Shown here one piece after another: positions 7,528 to 12,934 of a stretch of 12,934 nt of DNA. The position numbers and the translations under genes were made by a program. Origin of the DNA: JAXHUA01 sp034189695. Its GTDB lineage: Bacteria > Chloroflexota > Dehalococcoidia > E44-bin15. Every line of letters starts with the position of its first letter. Within the stretch, counting starts at the first letter, position 1. Under the pieces are notes generated by a model that did no database searches, was not told the DNA's origin, and saw only the letters and a list, made by a program, of their open reading frames with translations. The stretch lies in assembly GCA_034189695.1 (NCBI GenBank), contig JAXHUA010000074.1:1-12934 (forward strand), given 5' to 3'.

Positions 7528-8841
7528 CTACTTGTATACGCCATACTCCTTGGTGAAGTCAACCATCGCCTTGACGTTCTCATGCCTGGCCTCGTCGAAC
7601 CAGATTCCACAGTCGACCATGAGGCCGCCTCCTTTGCCGACGACGTCGATGAGTTCCTTGACGTAAGCCTTCACGTCTTCCGGCGTAGCGGCGCAGAGCA
7701 GCGTCACCGGCACGTTGCCCCTGAAGCAGACGGTGTCGCCGAGGACTTCCTTGGCCTCGTGGATGTCCACCTTCTCGAACCAGTACATCGCTTTGCCCCT
7801 GGGTATGTCGCTGATTACCTCGAGGCGCGACGTGTAGTCGCCTTCGTACAGCGGCATGGGTATCAGGCTGGCGTCGATTATTCCGAGCATCACTTTCTGC
7901 AGGCCCGGCCAGTAGAAGGTCTTGAACTGCTCCAGTGACATGAAGCCCTCGTGCCCCTTGTGGAGCATGAGGCCCACGATGGGACACCCCGCCTGCTGTG
8001 CCTGCTCCACGCCCATCTTGACCAGGATTGGGACGAGTCGGTCCATCGTTTCCAGCAGCTTGTCCGGATGTCTGTACATGTCGACCATCACGCCCTGCGT
8101 GCCTCTGAACCAGTCCCCCACTATGTCGTAGGGTGCCGCCGATTGGCCGCCGAAGCCACTGGGAAAGCCCATCGACTGGAATTCCATGGTCTCCGTGCCC
8201 ATGTGCATCGCCCACTTAAGGGCTTCTGAAGCTGCGTTTGCCAGCGAATTCAGCGCGTTGGCCACGTCTGGCACCCCCAGGGGAATGAGGTTGAAGAGTA
8301 TGGATATGTAGTAGCCGAACCACTCGTGGAATGGGCGGATCCCCTTCAGCGCTTCGAGGGCGCCGCACACTCGTGGCAGATAGGTCCTGAGCATGAAGTC
8401 GGATGGGTTGTCAATGAAAGCGTCGTAGAACTCCTCCGCTGATACGTACTCCCCCTCCACGAACCGGAACACGTGTTTGGGATCGACTCCTCTCCCTGGC
8501 AGCCTGAGCAGCCTGTAGTCGAGCGCTTCAAGAGCGGGGCCGGGGAGGGCATAGCCCGAGCCAATGAACAGGTCCGGTTCGAAGTCGGCCAGCGTCTTCA
8601 TCCACGCCGCGTGCGCCTTGTCGTAATCGAACATCGCCTCCTCGCAGGTGTACCCATTGTCGATGGCGGGGAAGAAGCCGAAACTGGGAACGATAGGCAC
8701 CCTGTCCGGAATCTTAAGCTGGATCACATCGGCGATTCTCTTGGTTCTTTTCCGATAGTTGTCCTCGGCTTTCGCGTCCTTGAACTGGATGCCTGGTGCC
8801 GAGCACCAGTTGCTCAGCGTCTCCTCGGTCTTATCGGTCAT
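7528..8841 (-). CDS. UroD-family corrinoid methyltransferase, copy 1
   Basis: 437 residues from ATG 8841, with AAGGAGG 6-7 bases upstream; the frame stays open further upstream but reads into shadow sequence. It is a uroporphyrinogen-decarboxylase-fold protein of the kind that moves methyl groups onto or off corrinoid proteins (MtaA/MtbA/CmuA relatives), not a heme enzyme, as the corrinoid gene context shows. Conserved stretches shared with copy 2 include IPDRVPIVPSF (44-54), GLMLHKGHEGFMS (290-302), LYEGDYTSRLE (331-341) and ATPEDVKAYVKELIDVVGKGGG (385-406). The HxCG zinc motif of MtaA-type enzymes is replaced by LYEG (331-334); C411 aligns with the third zinc ligand. Two glutamates, E341 and E356, are 14 residues apart as in copy 2. 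It probably demethylates a substrate onto the corrinoid protein, but the methyl donor is unknown. Confidence 0.9.
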   Translation of the reverse strand: MTDKTEETLSNWCSAPGIQFKDAKAEDNYRKRTKRIADVIQLKIPDRVPIVPSFGFFPAIDNGYTCEEAMFDYDKAHAAWMKTLADFEPDLFIGSGYALPGPALEALDYRLLRLPGRGVDPKHVFRFVEGEYVSAEEFYDAFIDNPSDFMLRTYLPRVCGALEALKGIRPFHEWFGYYISILFNLIPLGVPDVANALNSLANAASEALKWAMHMGTETMEFQSMGFPSGFGGQSAAPYDIVGDWFRGTQGVMVDMYRHPDKLLETMDRLVPILVKMGVEQAQQAGCPIVGLMLHKGHEGFMSLEQFKTFYWPGLQKVMLGIIDASLIPMPLYEGDYTSRLEVISDIPRGKAMYWFEKVDIHEAKEVLGDTVCFRGNVPVTLLCAATPEDVKAYVKELIDVVGKGGGLMVDCGIWFDEARHENVKAMVDFTKEYGVYK

Positions 8842-8853
8842 TCCTTGCCTCCT

Positions 8854-8868
8854 TGGCTTGCGAAGCCA
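8854..8868 (-). other. Hairpin abutting the ribosome binding site of UroD copy 1
   Basis: On the minus strand TGGCTT-CGC-AAGCCA is a perfect 6-bp stem whose 3' base overlaps the first base of the AAGGAGG site (8854-8848). It lies in the 110-bp gap between the two UroD genes, which otherwise holds no gene. It could tune translation or mark mRNA processing. Confidence 0.35.
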
Positions 8869-8951
8869 TGCACTTCTGGGTACGCACCAAGCGCCGCGTC
8901 CACGCCCGTCCCACGGCTCAGGGAGCTCTGCGCCGGCGCCGCTCTCGGCGA

Positions 8952-10226
8952 CTAGCGATACACGCCGTATTCCTTGGTGAAATCGGTCATCGCCTTCACG
9001 TTCTCCGGCTTCGAATCGATGAGTGGCACGTCGGCGTCCATGATGTAGCCGCCTCCCTTGCCCACGACGTCGATGAGCTTCTTGCAGTACGCCCTGACGT
9101 CGTCGGGGGTCCCGGTGCACAGCAGGGACTCGGGCGGGCCGCCGGTCAGGCAGGCTATGTCGCCGAGCACTTCCTTCGCCTTGAAGATGTCCTTCTCAAT
9201 GTGGTATACGACCTTGCCCTTGGGCACATCCTTGATGATCTCCAAACGCGAGGTATATTCCCCCTCGGTGTAGACGTACGGTATCAGTCCCTCAGCGATG
9301 AGGCCATCCAGTACTTTCTTGAGGGTGGGCCAGTAGAAGGTCCGGTACTGCTCGTCCGACATCAGCCCCTCGAAGCCTTTGTGGAGGAAGATTGCCACCA
9401 GGGGTATGCCGGTGGCGCGGGCGCCGCCGACTCCCGACTGAATCATCCACGGGGTGATCTTCTCACACGCAGCGAGCAACTCGTCTGGGTTGCGATACAT
9501 GTCTATCATCGCCCCTCGAGTTCCCCTGAGGAAATTGGCGAGGAAGTCGTAGGGCGCGTGTGAGACTGCCAGCACGAAGGTTGGAAACCCCATCTCAGCC
9601 ATCTCCCGGATGAAGGCGAGAAAGGAGTTGAACCACTTGAAGGCCTCGGCTGAGGCCTTGGAGAGGGATTCGAGGGCGGCGAGGCACTCCGGGGCACCCA
9701 TAGCCGCAAGTGCGTCGAACATCCCCTGGTACCAGCAGATGATCCCATGGATCGGTGGGAGACCGGCCAGTGGTGCCAGGGCAGTGTAAACCTTGGGGAA
9801 GTGGGCCCGTATCATGTAGTCCGACGGATCATCGAGGGACCAGCCGTAGTCCTCCGGCTTCATCGGCTCATATACCTCCACCCCGTCGAGCTTCTGGCCT
9901 GGCTCGATGAACTGGTACGGCGATGTCGCCCTGACTCCGTGGCCGGGCCACCTAAGGGGCTTGTAGCGAAGGTGCTCGAATACGGGACCCGAGTACGTGA
10001 AGGGGGCAACGTATTCGTCCCACTCGAAGTCCGATACGGTCTTCTTCCACGCAGTATACGCCTTGCTATAGTCGTACATCGCCTCTTCGACGGTAATCCC
10101 CGCGTACTTGAGGGGAAAGAACTCGGCATCTGGCACGATCGGGACTCTATCGGGCACACGAAGGTGGATGGCATCGTCCACCCCCTTGGCTCTTTCTGCG
10201 TATAGCTCCTCAGGAGTCTTAGCCAT
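8952..10226 (-). CDS. UroD-family corrinoid methyltransferase, copy 2
   Basis: 424 residues from ATG 10226, with AGGAGGT 7 bases upstream and only one base after the corrinoid protein stop, so the two are probably translationally coupled. It is a close paralog of copy 1 over the full length: VPDRVPIVPDAEFFP (24-38), AIFLHKGFEGLMS (278-290), YTEGEYTSRLE (319-329), VGKGGG and a near-identical C-terminus (DFTKEYGVYR). The MtaA-type zinc triad is missing altogether: HxCG is replaced by YTEG (319-322), and the position of C411 in copy 1 is alanine (A398). The pair E329-x14-E344 is kept. Roles could be split: different methyl donors, a heterodimer, or one copy as substrate methyltransferase and the other as a partner. 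The sequence does not decide between these. Adjacent tandem placement suggests an old duplication followed by divergence. Confidence 0.9.
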   Translation of the reverse strand: MAKTPEELYAERAKGVDDAIHLRVPDRVPIVPDAEFFPLKYAGITVEEAMYDYSKAYTAWKKTVSDFEWDEYVAPFTYSGPVFEHLRYKPLRWPGHGVRATSPYQFIEPGQKLDGVEVYEPMKPEDYGWSLDDPSDYMIRAHFPKVYTALAPLAGLPPIHGIICWYQGMFDALAAMGAPECLAALESLSKASAEAFKWFNSFLAFIREMAEMGFPTFVLAVSHAPYDFLANFLRGTRGAMIDMYRNPDELLAACEKITPWMIQSGVGGARATGIPLVAIFLHKGFEGLMSDEQYRTFYWPTLKKVLDGLIAEGLIPYVYTEGEYTSRLEIIKDVPKGKVVYHIEKDIFKAKEVLGDIACLTGGPPESLLCTGTPDDVRAYCKKLIDVVGKGGGYIMDADVPLIDSKPENVKAMTDFTKEYGVYR

Positions 10227-10227
10227 T

Positions 10228-10860
10228 TCACTTACCTCCTGCCCACTTCTTGGCCAGCGCCACCGCAGTCATGGCGTCTCTGCCGTAGGCGTCGGTGCCG
10301 GTGTACTTCCTTATGTCCTCGTCAATTGGACCACCCCCAACCATAATCTTCACTTTGTCCCGCAGGCCGGCAGCCTTGAGCGCCTCGATGGTAGCCTTCA
10401 TCGAATCGTAGCACAGGGTCAGAAAGCCGCTGAGCCCGAGTATCGGCGCCCCCGTTTCCTTGACCTTGTCGACGAACTTCTGAGGTGGCACATCCACGCC
10501 GAGGTCGAACACCTCGAATCCGTTGATGTCCAGCATGAAGGCCACGATGTCCTTGCCAATGTCGTGGATATCCCCGGCGACGGTGCCGAAGACAAGCTTG
10601 GTGCCTCCCTTCGCCTCGGCCTCCTTCACCAGCTTTGGCTTAACCACGTCGGTGATGGCCTTCACTATCTCCCCGGAGTACACTAGGTCGGGTATGAAGT
10701 ACACGCTGTTGGCGAAACGCTCCCCCACGACTTCCAGGGCCCGTCTGGCATCGTCAAGTATGGCGAGGGGGTCTTCCCCGGCATTCAGCCTGTCCTGGAC
10801 AATCTGCAAGGCCTCCTTCTCTTTGAGATCAGCAAGCTTGGCAACCAAGTCGTCAGCCAT
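10228..10860 (-). CDS. Corrinoid (methyl-carrier) protein, MtaC/MtvC-like
   Basis: 210 residues from ATG 10860, with AAGGAGGT 8 bases upstream. The N-terminal helical cap (about 1-85, 'B12-binding 2' type) is followed by a Rossmann-like cobalamin-binding domain (about 86-210). The signature D97-I-H99-D-I-G102 supplies the lower axial histidine (base-off/His-on), followed by SGFLT (144-148, the S-x-L region) and VGGGPI (174-179). These proteins carry the methyl group on cobalt between a substrate methyltransferase and a second methyltransferase. Here the partners are the UroD-type proteins upstream in the pathway and the AcsE-like enzyme at 4007-4864. It is the first gene of the operon. Oxidation of Co(I) in such proteins explains the RACo and reactivation genes in the same unit. 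Confidence 0.95.
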   Translation of the reverse strand: MADDLVAKLADLKEKEALQIVQDRLNAGEDPLAILDDARRALEVVGERFANSVYFIPDLVYSGEIVKAITDVVKPKLVKEAEAKGGTKLVFGTVAGDIHDIGKDIVAFMLDINGFEVFDLGVDVPPQKFVDKVKETGAPILGLSGFLTLCYDSMKATIEALKAAGLRDKVKIMVGGGPIDEDIRKYTGTDAYGRDAMTAVALAKKWAGGK

Positions 10861-11008
10861 CGATGCCTACCTCCTTTCGAACAACAACCCCCTGACAACG
10901 GAGTAAGTCTCCTGCAACCATCCATCACCCCCTTCTCATCCCATTTCGCTCCACCTCTCCCGCCACGAAGCGAGCTGCCGACCGTCTGGCTGGCTCAACC
11001 GCCCACTA
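10861..11008 (-). promoter_or_regulatory. Proximal part of the operon leader, cut from its promoter by the IS
   Basis: This stretch before the corrinoid gene has no convincing ORF and no clear -10/-35 pair on the minus strand. It holds a GC-rich imperfect stem (GCC-A-GCC/GGT-C-GGC near 10978-10995) and ends in the gene's AAGGAGGT site. Its natural promoter appears to be the one at 12348-12376, now 1.1 kb further away because of the IS630 insertion. No cobalamin riboswitch signature was found. Confidence 0.4.
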
Positions 11009-11029
11009 GTATCTAGTCCCTGAAATAGC
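11009..11029 (+). repeat. IS630 left terminal inverted repeat
   Basis: It starts GTATCTAGTCC, then CTG, AAATAG, C. It matches the right end at the first 11 bases and the AAATAG block. Confidence 0.88.
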
Positions 11030-11064
11030 TGGAATAAATATTCTTGCCATGCGATAACAGTGGT

Positions 11065-12111
11065 ATGGCAGGTATAGCAAGGAAAATAGAAGTATCCAAT
11101 GAGGACAGAGAAACGTTGCTCAAATGGAAAAGGAGTCCAACTACGCCACAGAAATTAGTCCACAGGGCTGACATCATATTAGCTGCCGCTGAAGGTCTGA
11201 ATAATAAGGCCATTTCGGAAAGGGGGTTAGGCTCGGAACAGACAATTTGTCTTTGGCGGAAGCGATATGCTCAATACGGCATAGAGGGACTGCAGGACGA
11301 ACCTAAACCTGGTCGTCCCCCTACGATTGGTCGGGATAAAATGGCCGAGATTGTGGCTAGCACGTTGACGCCACCTCAGGGTGTGACTCACTGGAGCGCT
11401 CGAAGATTGGCGAAACAGGTAGGGGTGGGCAAATCTACAGTTCATCGCATATGGCAAGCCTATGACTTAAAACCCCATCGGGTCGAGGCCTTCAAATTCA
11501 GTAAGGATCCCGAGTTAAAAGAGAAGGTGGTCGATATTGTGGGACTTTATCTTAACCCACCGGAACAGGCATTGGTATTAGGGGTAGATGAGAAGAGTCA
11601 GATTCAGGCGCTGGAGCGAACTCAGCCGATGTTACCCTTTCTACCCGGTAAGGTAGTCCGTCATACTCATGACTACAAAAGGAATGGCACTACTACCCTA
11701 TTTGCTGCCTTAAATGTGGCTACTGGTGAAGTGATTGGGGAATGTCACCCCCGACACCGCCATCAGGAGTTTCTAAAGTTTCTCAAGCAACTCGACAAGG
11801 AGGTGCCGGATAGGCAGTTGCACCTGGTTCTGGATAACTACGGCACCCATAAACACCAAAAGGTACAGAGGTGGCTCAAGAGGCACAGACGGTTTCACCT
11901 TCACTTTACTCCTACTGGAGCTTCGTGGATGAACATGGTAGAAATCTGGTTCGGTATACTCACCAATCAGGCGATTCGCAGGGGTAGCTTCGATAGTGTG
12001 GCCCATCTCATAGGAGCTATCAAAGCCTTTCTCGCGCATTGGAACGAGGGCGCAAAACCCTTTGCTTGGACAAAAACAGCGGAACAAATTCTGGCAAAGG
12101 CTGTCAGATGA
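11065..12111 (+). CDS. IS630-family transposase (DDE)
   Basis: 348 residues from ATG 11065, with TTG 11044 as a longer alternative; neither has a strong Shine-Dalgarno site, common in IS genes. The N-terminal half has two HTH-like segments (about 28-70 with NNKAISERGLGSEQTICLWR, and about 108-135 with SARRLAKQVGVGKSTVHRIW). The catalytic domain follows, with D175 (VLGVDEKSQI), D257 (LVLDNYGTHK) and E293 (SWMNMVEIWFG), a DD35E triad as expected for the family. No frameshift or internal stop is seen, so the enzyme is probably functional. It catalyses cut-and-paste movement into TA sites. It is transcribed opposite to the operon it interrupts. Confidence 0.95.
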   Translation: MAGIARKIEVSNEDRETLLKWKRSPTTPQKLVHRADIILAAAEGLNNKAISERGLGSEQTICLWRKRYAQYGIEGLQDEPKPGRPPTIGRDKMAEIVASTLTPPQGVTHWSARRLAKQVGVGKSTVHRIWQAYDLKPHRVEAFKFSKDPELKEKVVDIVGLYLNPPEQALVLGVDEKSQIQALERTQPMLPFLPGKVVRHTHDYKRNGTTTLFAALNVATGEVIGECHPRHRHQEFLKFLKQLDKEVPDRQLHLVLDNYGTHKHQKVQRWLKRHRRFHLHFTPTGASWMNMVEIWFGILTNQAIRRGSFDSVAHLIGAIKAFLAHWNEGAKPFAWTKTAEQILAKAVR

Positions 12112-12116
12112 TTAAA

Positions 12117-12137
12117 CCTATTTATAGGACTAGATAC
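12117..12137 (-). repeat. IS630 right terminal inverted repeat
   Basis: Read on the minus strand it starts GTATCTAGTCC, then TAT, AAATAG, G, pairing 17 of 21 bases with the left end. Confidence 0.88.
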
Positions 12138-12140
12138 TAG

Positions 12141-12340
12141 CTTGAGACGCAGGAGCCTTGTCCATCGCAGCCGCCGTTTCATCCCTTCGTCCTCCCACGA
12201 CGACTCGCTGAATCATTCTAGCTGTGCGTCACTTCTTCATCAGTTAATGCGAGGAGACACGACAAAGGTCGTACGCCACCTCGCGTTGGGTCTCCTTTTT
12301 TCAGATTCCTCCGGTCAAAGAGCGGTCCAGGGCACTTGGG
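12141..12340 (-). promoter_or_regulatory. Distal part of the interrupted operon leader
   Basis: About 200 bp between the IS and the minus-strand promoter at 12348-12376. No conserved protein is visible. A short ORF starts at ATG 12182 with GGGAGG 8 bases upstream, and reads MKRRLRWTRLLRLK up to the IS edge; in the empty site it would end after 18 residues. The stretch also holds the two-state hairpin region at 12249-12301. It is interpreted as 5' leader RNA of the methyltransferase operon before insertion. Confidence 0.4.
12249..12301 (+). terminator. Terminator-like hairpin with T-run and a competing stem
   Basis: AGGAGAC (12252-12258) pairs with GTCTCCT (12290-12296) and is followed by a run of T (12296-12301) on the plus strand. 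Inside it, ACGAC-AAAG-GTCGT (12259-12272) forms a second stem. GCGAGG (12249-12254) can instead pair with CCTCGC (12279-12284), which excludes the first stem. It could stop plus-strand transcripts leaving the IS, or act as an attenuator. No plus-strand gene other than the transposase precedes it. Confidence 0.5.
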
Positions 12341-12347
12341 GACGGGC

Positions 12348-12376
12348 AATGTAGCATAGACTCTGGGGGGTGTCAA
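12348..12376 (-). promoter_or_regulatory. Strong sigma70-type promoter facing the methyltransferase operon
   Basis: On the minus strand a perfect TTGACA (12376-12371), 17 bases, then TACATT (12353-12348) preceded by TGC, an extended -10. Transcription should start near 12341 and run toward the IS and the corrinoid gene. No other minus-strand gene lies between, so it is best explained as the original operon promoter. Confidence 0.65.
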
Positions 12377-12596
12377 TAGGAGAGCGGTTCGGGCTTCTGC
12401 ACGGACGCTGTCCTGTGCCGAACCCGATGAGGAAGCGCAGGGACAACCGTGCGTCAATCGCTGTCAAGCGTGGCCCGCTTGTCCAGTGCATCGTAGGCAG
12501 GGCATCGGGGGCGACCGTCCGGGCATGTTGAGGTTGCCGCGCCAGACGGTGTGGTGTCGGTGCCCGACGCCCGATACAGAGAGGGTGATTCTGGAC

Positions 12597-12646
12597 AAGC
12601 AGGGTATTTCCCCCGTCGTTTCGGGGTGAATACCTCTTTCCTGCTT
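12597..12646 (+). other. Long bulged hairpin in the NuoE upstream region
   Basis: AAGCAGG (12597-12603) pairs with CCTGCTT (12640-12646), GTATT (12604-12608) with AATAC (12629-12633), and CCCCG (12611-12615) with CGGGG (12622-12626). There is a TC/TG mismatch and a 6-base bulge on the 3' side. A T-rich TTCTCG follows, so it could be an attenuator or terminator on the plus strand. Confidence 0.5.
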
Positions 12647-12684
12647 TTCTCGTCATGGTCTATCCTGGATGTGGTGATGGAAGG

Positions 12685-12705
12685 GGAGAGCCTCCGAGGC
12701 TCTCC
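12685..12705. other. Near-perfect palindrome upstream of the NuoE-like gene
   Basis: GGAGAGCCTC-C-GAGGCTCTCC has a 10-base arm with a single central base. It lies 64 bp before the start codon. As DNA it is operator-like, as RNA a strong hairpin. Confidence 0.5.
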
Positions 12706-12768
12706 GGCAAGCGTGAGCGGGAGTGATTGGTCGCTGGACAGGGGGACCCTGCCGGAAAGGGGAGCGCA

Positions 12769-12934
12769 ATGACTGTGCAAGAGATGGAGAGGGTTGACCA
12801 GATAGTAGACCGCTACGCTGACGAAGAGGGGGCGCTGATCCAGATACTGCTGGATGTGCAGCGGGAGTACAACTGGCTGCCGAAGGAAGCGCTCATGCGG
12901 GTCAGCGAGAGGCTGGGGATACCGGTCAGTCGCA
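12769..12934 (+). CDS. NuoE-like [2Fe-2S] (24 kDa) subunit, N-terminal part only
   Basis: ATG 12769, with AGGGGAG 5 bases upstream, opens a frame running off the window after 55 residues. The sequence MTVQEMERVDQIVDRYADEE followed by ALIQILLDVQREYNWLPKEALMRVSERLGIPVSR is the typical N-terminal helical part of NuoE/HndA/HydC-type proteins, which bind one [2Fe-2S] cluster in a thioredoxin-like domain further on. Such subunits pass electrons between NAD(H) flavoprotein subunits and partners in complex I, NAD-linked or bifurcating hydrogenases, or NAD-dependent formate dehydrogenases. Which complex applies depends on genes beyond the window. The cluster cysteines are not yet reached, so the assignment rests on the N-terminal pattern. 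Confidence 0.82.
   Translation, partial: MTVQEMERVDQIVDRYADEEGALIQILLDVQREYNWLPKEALMRVSERLGIPVSR

Larger units (their letters stand above)
11009..12137 (+). mobile_element. IS630-family insertion sequence, apparently intact
   Basis: The element is 1129 bp with one transposase gene. The ends are 21-bp imperfect inverted repeats (17/21) both starting GTATCTAGTCC, and it is flanked by TA on each side (11007-11008 and 12138-12139), the target duplication typical of IS630/Tc1-mariner elements. The element is visibly richer in A+T than the surrounding operon, consistent with transfer from a different background. Joining the flanks restores GCCCAC-TA-GCTTGAG. It interrupts the leader region of the methyltransferase operon. 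Confidence 0.9.
12377..12768 (+). other. Gene-free, highly structured region upstream of the NuoE-like gene
   Basis: No ORF here looks like a protein, but inverted repeats are dense. They include 12386-12424 (GGTTCG/CGAACC enclosing GCACGGAC-GCT-GTCC-T-GTGC), 12465-12481 (CAAGCG/CGCTTG), 12553-12571 (GGTGTCGG-TGC-CCGACGCC with one wobble), 12597-12646, 12685-12705 and 12739-12751 (CAGGG-GGA-CCCTG). The region may be the leader RNA of the downstream gene, a small RNA, or repeat-derived sequence. No clear plus-strand promoter was recognised. Confidence 0.45.

Noticed and set aside
6826..7938. Long plus-strand open frame (370 codons) opposite the reactivation and UroD genes
   Set aside because: It is antisense to two well-supported genes, has no recognisable domain and no ribosome site, and spans their junction. 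Open antisense frames are common in GC-rich DNA.
8842..9120. N-terminal extension of UroD copy 1 up to 9120
   Set aside because: The extra residues overlap the copy 2 coding region in another frame and are arginine-rich shadow sequence. ATG 8841 has an excellent ribosome site.
8796..9563. Plus-strand open frame opposite UroD copy 2
   Set aside because: Shadow of a well-supported minus-strand gene; no family resemblance.
7528..10226. The UroD genes as true uroporphyrinogen decarboxylases for heme synthesis
   Set aside because: They are about 80-100 residues longer than HemE, the context is corrinoid methyl transfer, and no heme or siroheme genes are near.
12249..12300. T-box leader, suggested by GAGGTGG on the minus strand
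   Set aside because: The TGGNACC bulge is not matched, no specifier region is evident, and no aminoacyl-tRNA synthetase or amino-acid gene follows.
10861..12341. Cobalamin riboswitch in the operon leader
   Set aside because: Expected for corrinoid genes, but neither the B12 box nor the CCGCAACTG-type core was found on the minus strand, with or without the IS.
12218..12656. Minus-strand frames at 12218-12457 and 12315-12656 as genes
   Set aside because: No family pattern, no good start site, proline/arginine-rich composition, and they overlap the promoter and hairpins.

Overview
The window is a GC-rich bacterial segment with dense genes, good Shine-Dalgarno sites and some GTG starts. The gene content (corrinoid methyl transfer, AcsE-like methyltransferase, RACo-type activator, formate/nitrite channel, NuoE-like subunit) points to a strict anaerobe with C1 and corrinoid metabolism. 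An uncultured Chloroflexota (Dehalococcoidia-like) or Desulfobacterota lineage would fit, but no rRNA or other marker is present, so the taxonomy is a guess.

Left part (1-2089, minus strand): a NarL/LuxR response regulator is followed by a membrane-anchored multi-PAS sensor, probably a histidine kinase, cut by the window edge. A good sigma70-type promoter overlaps the most upstream ATG of the regulator, which argues for a start further in. The short divergent region next to it (2073-2232) carries two operator-like inverted repeats.

Next (2233-3923, plus strand): a 101-aa protein made mostly of one small helical domain resembling the Os1348/NHLP-LigA-like group, then a formate/nitrite transporter (FNT) channel. 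The channel carries an extra C-terminal tail of about 130 residues that ends in the same domain as its small neighbour. This is the most unusual protein architecture in the window. A strong hairpin (3940-3976) separates it from the convergent operon.

Centre (4007-10860, minus strand): a six-gene operon. In transcription order it encodes a corrinoid protein, two paralogous UroD-family methyltransferases, a MetH-type reactivation-domain protein, a RACo-type ATP-dependent corrinoid activator with an N-terminal [2Fe-2S] domain, and an AcsE/MtrH-like methyltetrahydrofolate methyltransferase. Together they describe a complete path: methyl donor -> UroD-type methyltransferase -> corrinoid protein -> tetrahydrofolate, with one or two repair systems for accidentally oxidised cobalamin. 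The methyl donor (methoxylated aromatic, methyl halide, methylamine or other) cannot be read from the sequence. Both UroD paralogs have lost the usual His-x-Cys zinc ligands and share a Glu-based pattern instead.

Right part (10861-12934): an intact IS630-family element (11009-12137, TA target duplication, low GC) lies between the operon and a textbook minus-strand promoter at 12348-12376 (TTGACA-17-TACATT with extended -10). Without the IS, that promoter would give a leader of about 350 nt in front of the corrinoid gene. From 12141 to 12768 there is no convincing protein gene, but there are many hairpins on both sides of the promoter. The window ends in the start of a NuoE-like 24-kDa [2Fe-2S] subunit gene on the plus strand (12769 onward).
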